A stretch of 64,000 bases of DNA from Halichondria panicea (Eukaryota; Porifera; Demospongiae; Suberitida; Halichondriidae): the NCBI RefSeq assembly GCF_963675165.1, contig NC_087384.1, forward strand, positions 3,556,501-3,620,500. The letters are read 5' to 3'. The translations under genes and the position numbers were made by a program. Positions within the stretch are counted from its first letter, which is position 1. The number at the start of each line of letters is the position of its first letter. Positions 57,286 to 64,000 of the stretch are shown piece by piece. The notes below the pieces were generated by a model. That model did not search any database. It saw only the letters and a program-made list of their open reading frames with translations, and was not told the origin of the DNA.

Positions 57286-58027
57286 CTAAGGTCAAGTGGT
57301 TCCAGCCTCCTCTGGTCCCAGTCCTTAATATATCTGAGAACTCCCATCAAGGATACTAGTACCTAGCTATGATCTAGTGGAACTAATTTGCATAATTGAA
57401 TTAAGCTAATTAGTTTTTTGGAAAAAGAAAATATTGAGCTCGATGCAGCATACACTGTATATTGCAAATATTATAGTGTAAATTTGTAAATTTTGTTGTT
57501 GAAATCTGGACCCGGGCCTTAAGTGCGCAGAGTAGAAAGCAAACCCAAGTTATAAAATACTTTGACACAGTGGATGCAGCACCTAAACGCTAGGTCTCGT
57601 TCATTAAGATTCTAATCAGTGTGGCTTAATCAGTGTGAGAAAAAGCTGGTTCCGTCGCTTACTCTTAGACAATCGATGACTAGGGTCATTGGTATTATCA
57701 CTTTGAATATCAACAGTAGAGTCAACGATCAATATTCAAGACGATCAACAGGTGGGCCAGGTCCTCTGCAACATAATTATGTGCAAAAAAAAGTCTACGG
57801 TAGGCAGTGGTAGCTGCTGAAGTACACAAACCGGAGATATTAATTGTTTTCGACAAGAGGATATAACTCCCGTCTAGTGACTACATGAAACTGTAGAGTA
57901 GCACAAAAACTGATATCTAATCTTTCTGCTGTTGCGTTATCTGAGCTGTTTTGTTGCACTACTACATGTTCGTTTCTGCGCATGCGCACATGCATTATGC
58001 AATGATTCATTACAAAAAACATCAAAA
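57286..58027. other. Non-coding stretch
   Basis: No gene is recognised. GGTTCCAGCCTCCTCTGGTC and ACTCCCATCAAGGATACTAG resemble words at 45950-46030. A short duplication AATCAGTGTG is at 57614-57637. Confidence 0.4.
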
Positions 58028-58139
58028 CTACTGACCACAAAGACTACAAAGAAACTCATTTGGAACTGCTCCAATTCCCAAGCAAAAAGAGTGATACCAC
58101 GAGTCACATTTAGGGTATTGGTCTTTGTGGTAGAGCCTG
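58028..58139 (-). CDS. Terminal exon: C-terminal half of a PHD finger
   Basis: On the minus strand, after CCTTGTCAG, one frame reads LYHKDQYPKCDSWYHSFCLG then IGAVPNEFLCSLCGQ and TAG (58028-58030). W-Y-H-x2-C followed by F-x-C-x2-C is the second half of a PHD zinc finger, which reads histone tails. The first Cys pairs would be in an upstream exon that I do not find. The frame that would follow from the repeated exons upstream is different, so either the junction or the nearest exon is degenerate. Confidence 0.55.
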
Positions 58140-58189
58140 ACAAGGAACGTCATCTACATTCGTTAAGTAATGTGTCAACAAATGCATAC

Positions 58190-59240
58190 ACTCACCATCA
58201 CTGCCATCTTCTACAGTGGAACTCAGGCTGCAAACAAATGTACACATACACGACACACACAATTTTAGTACCTTGACGTTTAGCTCTTGTACGTTTAGCT
58301 CTTGTACCACTTGTTGATAGGTATGTCTGTTGATAGGTATGTCTGCAAGAAAAAGAATATGCATGGCTTGATTTTACATTCAACACTACCAATAAAAACT
58401 CACCATCACATGGCCATTTTCTACATCTTAGAGGTAACACCTGACCCCGACTTCTTAGATAAACAGGCTGCATGCATGCAATCACACACACACACACACA
58501 CACACACACAATTTAGTACCTTGACGATTCGCTCTTGCACCACGCTGGAGGAATCAACCTTGTTGACAGGTACGTCTGCAACACTATAATTCCAATAAAA
58601 ACCCACCATCACTGGAAACATTGCCATTTTCTACAGTGGAACTCTTAGAGGCAACACCGATGATGAATTAATAAATAAGTGTATACATGTACATGTACAT
58701 ATATTATATGATACATGTATATACACACACAATTTTAGTACCTTGATGTTTAGCTCTTGCACCACGTGTTGTGGAGCTGGAGGAATCAACCTTGTTCATA
58801 GGCAAGAAAAAGGCTTACATTCAACTAATACCATTTTCTACAGTGGAACTCAACACCTGACCCCGACTTCTTAGATAAACAGGCTGCAATAAATAAGCAT
58901 ACACGTAGTACCTTGACGTTTAGCTCTTGCAATACGAGTTGTGGAATCAACCTTGTTGATAGGTACGTTTGCAAGAAAATATATTGGCACACTAATTCTA
59001 ATGAAAACCCACCATTGGAAAAATGGCCATTTTCTACAGTGCAACTCTTAGAGGCAACACCTGACCCCGACTTCTTAGATGAACAGGCTGCAATAAATAA
59101 GCGTACAGCATATACAGCATATACATATGACACACGTATATACACACACACAATTTTAGTACCTTGACGTCTAGCTCTTGCACTACGTGTTGTGGAGCTG
59201 GAGCCTCGGTGTTATTAATTGTGTTGAAAGGGTGTAAGGA
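58190..59240 (-). CDS. Tandem array of duplicated small exons (A/B pairs)
   Basis: On the minus strand two exon types alternate. Exon A ends at a GTAC donor near 59163, 58912, 58742, 58520 and 58272 and encodes VPINKVDSTTRIARAKRQ-like peptides. Exon B starts after TTATTGCAG near 59087, 58883, 58470 and 58233 (plus one eroded near 58660) and encodes CLSKKSGSGVASKSSTVENG-like peptides. Both exons begin and end in phase 1 (G|CC and G|AC junctions), so pairs can be added without breaking the frame. The units are Ser/Lys-rich, low complexity. Several copies have deletions or short internal duplications (58280-58345). They lead toward the PHD half-exon. Confidence 0.6.
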
Positions 59241-59529
59241 CATCAGATTTCATATGGTATATAAATTTAGGCAAATGATATATATTATACGAATGAAAGG
59301 CACAATCATGTAGATCAGAAGTGATAAAAGTAAGTACCTAGGTGCAGATGATGTGGTTAATACTGTAGGGGTTAATACTGTAGGTGAATGTGGTAGTTAT
59401 TTTCTAGAGATCATCTAGGTGTAGATGATGAAGTGTCTGTGGTTAATAGTCCAAGGGGTGCAGGTGGTGAGGTGTAGTAGTTATTATAGAATGTTCTAGA
59501 GCAGTGCTATTTAAGATGTGTGTGCAGTT
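59241..59529. other. Non-coding spacer
   Basis: Short duplications (GGTTAATACTGTAGG at 59353-59385; AGATGATG words) occur here. I see no clear exon upstream of the A/B array on the minus strand. Confidence 0.4.
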
Positions 59530-59960
59530 TTAGTTTTTGTGCTATCAACAAACGGATTTGAGGATATTTCATCTGTGACCGAAGAAACTGACAGCGCATC
59601 AGTGCATGGCATTGTTACATATCTTTCACCAGTGAAGAAGGATCCAACTACTTTAATGCACCCAACTACTTTAATGCAACAGTTAGCGATGGCAAAAGAA
59701 CATGCCGACTTGTTGGGTTTAAAGATTCGCGTATGAACTTTTGAAGATTGTCAGAGGGTTTGATGCAATGGATGAATTTGAGGTGGAGATGGCAAAGTGG
59801 TTTTGATAGAAACAAAGCCTGGAGCTCGCAACAAAACTGAGAGACCTCCTGGAGAAATGGACAGCAGGCTGCACCGTTGTGAACTGTTAACACAGGGAAG
59901 TACTTTGTGGGAAAATGACATTGGAACACTAGAAGAAGGAGAAAGTTACGAGAGCTCATA
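59530..59960 (+). pseudogene. Second RPA-like OB-fold family copy
   Basis: The plus strand reads GFEDISSVTEETDSASVHGI then VTYLSPVKK. After a frame change it reads FNATVSDGKRTCRLVGFKDS, the same V-H-G-x-V-x-x-L-S-P-V-K-K / x-S-D-G-K-x-x-x-R-L-V-G-F layout as the copy at 16.1 kb. CCAACTACTTTAATGCA is duplicated (59648-59682) with an 18 bp period. Later frames (EVEMAKW, GEMDSRL) may be remains of the second OB-like part. It is degenerate. Confidence 0.55.
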
Positions 59961-61559
59961 GTAAGGGAATTTGATTCGAAAGTATAGCTCCATGATGACA
60001 TTGTTGAATTTCATGAGCCTGAAATTGAATCATGGCTGTCTAGGAGTTAAACAAGTATCGAAGTTGTCTTTACAGCTAAGAGTTGAGCCTGTGAAAGGAG
60101 GGGTTAGGACGACAAGATTGCTTCAAAAATATGATATTTGTCTACAAGCAAAATTGATGTTAATCGAAGTTCATATCCTTGTAGGAAGGATACACATGTA
60201 GGAAGGAGGTCTACTGCCTGTATTCAAGTTTATAGAGTACAATTCGAAAAATGTGATTATCATGTTCCTTCCCGAGTCAACAGCATTCTAGTCATTCTAG
60301 TCAACAGCATTCTATAACACTAACTTATACATAACACTAACTTATACATATTTTGTTTAACTGTGATTGCATATTCATTAAGTTTTGTTGTTGATCACTT
60401 GATGCACTGTTGCTATTTAAACAAGTTGCCTATAATTATACGATATGATTTGTGAACAATATAAAACATCATTTTAGGGATCTAAATCACAATAGTTGCT
60501 GATCCCACGGGAAAAACCCCTCTCATACAACAGTAGGAGGGAAAGACCGAGAAGACGTTTTCATATATTGTCAGTAGATGTATTTAGGGACCGAAATTAC
60601 CATTCCAGTGAGTCACATCGTAAAGTTCAGATATGAGTCCCATGGATGTTGGAGAAGGAGGAATAAGGAAGATAAAATCACATCAATGAAATTAAAGCTT
60701 ACGATAGAGCTAGGTAGCTCCGGACATCTTCTGGAACAGAAAATAAAAATAAATTGTTTTCTCAAGTCTCTCTCTGTGATACAATAGTTGCAGTGGTACT
60801 GAACAATACAAATACACAGCAAGGCGTATCCAGCTAGGGGCTCAGGGTGCCCCTAAGCTTAACATTAATTACTGCAACTTACTGGATAGCTGGGAGCTGA
60901 GCCTGAGCTTGCACTATAGAGCTAGCTAGAGCTCGCAAAGAGTTTTATACTGTTGGAGACCACACCCTTCAGATATCCAAGTTTCCGCGTACTGTGACTT
61001 ATTAATACCACAAAAATTAATAGTACAAGGCAAGAGTCTGCATCAGGAGGTTGTTCCCTGTCAGTGTCTATATAATTCAGAAAGCACCAGCAGAGGACTA
61101 GAAACTAGACTACGAGGTAGAGGACAAAGAATCTTAAACAATGGTTTTGATACAGATTTTCTTGGTGATATACATGTAGTATCTGCCTGTCACTAGCTGC
61201 TCAGCAGAGAGGCCGTCTTTCAGTGGTCTGAAGAGAATAAAGACAGCAGTACAATCACACACAGAACGATCCACACAGAACGATCGACTAACTGGACTGA
61301 CTAACTTCTACACATACACCCTGTAGATAGTGATAATAGCTATAGAGATGAGTCAATTGTAGCATACAATACTCTATCTATATGGTTGTAGGCAATGCAT
61401 GGTAGAGTTGATATCATTGTGACTGTTCTTTAGTGACTGTTCTTTAGTGCCAGCTTACAACTAATGTCGATGTCTCAGATGGTCTTAGTTGTAAGCTGGT
61501 ACCACATGCTATCTTATCTTAAGCACACACACCATGTAATCCTCGTTATCGTTCGATAA
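59961..61559. other. Non-coding stretch with short duplications and a hairpin
   Basis: No gene is recognised. GTCATTCTAGTCAACAGCATTC and ATAACACTAACTTATAC are duplicated at 60276-60350. CCAGCTTACAACTAA at 61451-61465 is inverted at 61484-61498 (TTAGTTGTAAGCTGG). TCGTTATCGTTCGATAACGA is a perfect palindrome near 61545-61563. Confidence 0.5.
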
Positions 61560-62060
61560 CGAGGACATATCAATGTGCTTAGTTTGACCAGTCATTGCAT
61601 CTTTAGCTTTGATCTGATACCGTGTTATACTGGGGGACAATTGGTTCAACATGTGCTCATCAACATCAGCCTGCAATGCTGACTGTTGGGTTTAATCACT
61701 CTGGATTCAAGTGTTGTCAACTGTCTGTTCTCACTCTACATAGTAACTCAGCAAATGTACTGTCACCCCTCTGACGCATTGCATTATCTTATTTGCCAGA
61801 TTTGTACAACTGTGCATAACTATCACCAACTGCTGAGCAACTGGAGGCAATTGATACAAGGCATTTCGAGCAGCATGTTTGCACCAACCATACTTACTTC
61901 ATCAATAATTAACAATACAAACAATACAAATACAAGTTTGGACAGCTTACTTCTTAATGTGTTCACTTTATCGTGACCTAGTGGCTGAAACCCGCTGCTG
62001 AATGTAGTGTCATACCGTTCACATTGAATGGTGGAGTGACAAAAGAGTACGCAGCCCACT
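61560..62060 (-). pseudogene. Helitron PIF1-like helicase remnant
   Basis: Minus-strand blocks are FQPLGHDKVNTLRSKLSKLV then VLLIIDEVSMVGANMLLEM, a Walker B box of the PIF1 type (I-I-D-E-x-S-M-V). They are followed in other frames by ILAVGDSYAQLYKSGK-like and AMRQRGDSTFAELLCRVRTD (PIF1 motif region R-Q-x-x-x-x-F). The final part gives TRYQIKAKDAMTGQTKHIDM. Frame changes and a missing Walker A region show decay. This is the helicase end of a Helitron Rep/Hel protein. Confidence 0.7.
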
Positions 62061-63982
62061 CAAGATCATTCAGATGTATTTAGTCTGGACCATGGGCATT
62101 CATCATCTACTGATGACAGCTGCTCCATACCTGTTGATCGTGTACGCTCAGAAATGGAAGATTTCAGCTAAGATGGCGAAGAACTTGACCATGGACTTTG
62201 GACTTGTTTTAGAAAGTAGTTCAACAGAAACCGAGTCATTACCACCTGCAACTGCTGAAGAGACGCACCTTCCAATTGTTCAGCTGTATCTGTGTATCTG
62301 TTTTTCTTGTGTATCTGTTTTTCTTGTTCATGTTCCAGACATTGTTTAGAATTTCAGACAGAGCGTTTTTGGCAATCTTCTTTAGAACACTATCGTTGTT
62401 TCACTGCCACAGTCGTTTTTGGATGTTATACCCACAAATATTTACTCCGCACGCAAGAAACTGAACCATAAACACCGGTCGTTCAAAACATATGTGTGTT
62501 GCCCTACGTGTGGTGCACTCTACAGTACGGAAGATTGTAATTTAAACTCTATTTTGAAAGCGAGGTGTTGCCCTTTTGTTCAGTTCCCAAATCATCCTCA
62601 GCATCATCACCGTAAAGCTTGTGGTACGGTGTTAGTTAAAGAAGTTAAAAATCGAACTACTGTTACAAAAGTTTAAGTGAATCTCTCCAGGAAATGATAA
62701 AGCGTCCGGATTTTTTAAGAAGCCCGACTATTCAAATTTTGACAAATCTCAATGGACGTCTAGGACACTAGAAGAGCTGCTGTTATTGATCACTGTTGCT
62801 GTACTACTCGCATAGCCCAGAAGAAGATAGAGAAAGAGTTTGGGGAGTCAGGTACACCGCATTGCTTGAATTGCCATACTTTGATCCAATTTTGATGAGA
62901 CCCTATGCACAACCTGTTACTCGGTACAAAATATGGAAATCTAAAGGAATACTCAGCCATCACGACTTTGATAACATTATGTGTGTCCATCAGATATTGG
63001 GCGAATTCCATCAAAGCTGGCATTGAAAGATGTTTTGCCCTGGCGTCACTATGACTGTTGGAAGCTTTTTGTTAAAATTTGCTTTGTCTTATGCCAAAGA
63101 ACCATCATGAGTACAGATCTACAAGAAGCTGATGCGTTGTTGAAAGAGTTCTGGAAATCGTTTAAGGAATTGTATGGTGCTGAAGAGTGCATGGTGCTGA
63201 AGAGTGCACAATTAATATCCATTTACATGGCCATTTAACAGATTGCATCCGTGAATTTGGCCCGGTATATTCCTTTTGGTGCTTCGCGTTTGAACGTATG
63301 AATGGAATACTTGGATCTTATAGCACAAATAATCGCCAAATTTCAATTCAATACATGGAAAGGTTTTTGGCTAGCAAAACATTTGCTCCAGTAAATTGGC
63401 CACGTGAATTTAAAGGTGAATGAATACCTATCATTGCTCCAACAATTTGTGTATGATAAAGGCTCCCTCATGCAAGACACTCTCGATACGAAACTCTCAA
63501 AACAGCTGTGTAAACCACTACCACCGATACGGGAATTAGCACTAACCCAACAGCAGAAAGCAGAAATGCAACCATTTGTTAGTAAAGATGTAGGTGGAAC
63601 ATACAGTTTATTAACTCTTTGCAAACATAGCAAGACGTTAGCTATTGGTAATTTTGTTATCGGCGCAAAAGGATCTCGACATTCAAAGTCGTCTTTAGTG
63701 TTAGTGGATTGTTCTGGTGTGATTCATTTGGCGGAAATTGACGGAGTGTACATGTATGGTTGGTTCTTCAACCCAAAAATTGTGGTTTGTTTGCGGACAG
63801 TAACATCCGTGCAAGTTGTGGTATGGTAATCCTGTTCAGGAACTGTCAAGTCACCAAGCTCTTTCCTTCTCCCAGTTAATAGCATAAAATCTCGTGTCGT
63901 CTATTCCAGATGCATTGAAACATTTGGTAATTTAAAGAATGACTCGGTGTATGTTGTAGCACCATTGCTTCGAATTAAATAA
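62061..63982 (+). pseudogene. CACTA-like Tnp2 transposase, plus-strand copy with internal deletion
   Basis: The plus strand reads HGHSSSTDDSCSIPVDRVRS (about 62090), FMFQTLFRISDRAFLAIFFR (62320-62380), YVCCPTCGALYSTEDC with FPNHPQHHHRKACGTVLVKE (zinc-binding part, 62490-62650), then QEMIKRPDFLRSPTIQIL. After a deletion it continues YTALLELPYFDPI, DVLPWRHYDCWKLFVKICFV, LHGHLTDCIREFGPVYSFWC with FAFERMNGILGSYSTNNRQI, and a C-terminus ending ...VYVVAPLLRIK, TAA at 63980-63982. A 17 bp duplication (ATGGTGCTGAAGAGTGC, 63174-63207) breaks the frame within EEC. The same family as 48.5-51.8 kb, on the opposite strand. Confidence 0.85.
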
Positions 63983-64000
63983 CATTACTTTTTATTGTGC

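Noticed and set aside
57840-58276. Plus-strand frame of 114 codons across the PHD exon
   Set aside because: It is the antisense of the minus-strand PHD half-finger and lacks any family signal.

Overview
This window looks like nuclear DNA of an animal, most likely a demosponge (inference). It is AT-rich, and coding stretches are cut by short introns with good GT..AG sites. Many TATAGCTAGC and TGCATGCA words recur. The recognisable protein families are ones I associate with sponge genomes: SAMD3-like proteins, an RPA-like OB-fold family, a SHOCT-tailed family, a coiled-coil family ending in a Pro-x-Trp-Ala tail, and animal CACTA-like Tnp2 transposases. I see no bacterial operons, rRNA, tRNA or CRISPR. 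The species call rests on family memory, not on a search.

Almost all of the window is a transposon graveyard. Left part (1-7.6 kb): palindromic MITEs, a six-unit array of a ~560 bp dispersed repeat (2.0-5.4 kb), amplified copies of a GC-rich hairpin (5.4-6.3 kb) and a possible small spliced gene at 6.3-6.9 kb. From 8.5 to 14.3 kb lie decayed DNA-transposon genes: a CACTA-like Tnp2 end, a DDE_Tnp_4-type fragment, an OTU protease next to a multi-frameshifted DDE transposase (all minus strand), and a plus-strand piece that looks like the amino-terminal half of the same DDE family. From 15.4 to 31.2 kb come a minisatellite leading into an OB-fold pseudogene, a copia integrase remnant, an inverted pair of SAMD3-like genes (19.0-20.6 plus, 30.0-31.2 minus), non-LTR reverse transcriptase fragments, a Tc1-like transposase split by a piggyBac-type element, a SHOCT-tailed gene and an intron-bearing CACTA-like copy. 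From 31.6 to 47.4 kb are a RecQ-like fragment, a 1.3 kb minisatellite, a Cys-rich CXC-type gene, a Penelope-like element, a Ty3/gypsy pol fragment and a multi-exon Myb-like gene. From 47.8 to 64 kb are a coiled-coil ORF, two more CACTA-like transposases (48.5-51.8 minus, 62.0-64.0 plus), a multi-exon coiled-coil gene (52.0-55.6 plus), an array of duplicated small exons ending in half a PHD finger (58.0-59.2 minus), a second OB-fold copy and a Helitron helicase remnant.

Two themes stand out. Insertions are nested and can be read almost to the base, as in the TTAA-flanked element inside the Tc1 transposase. Perfect short direct tandem duplications (about 10-25 bp, sometimes 60-137 bp) are scattered through the whole window, and several break reading frames that would otherwise be open. 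They are either a real mutational signature or an assembly artefact, and telling which decides how many of these genes are truly dead.
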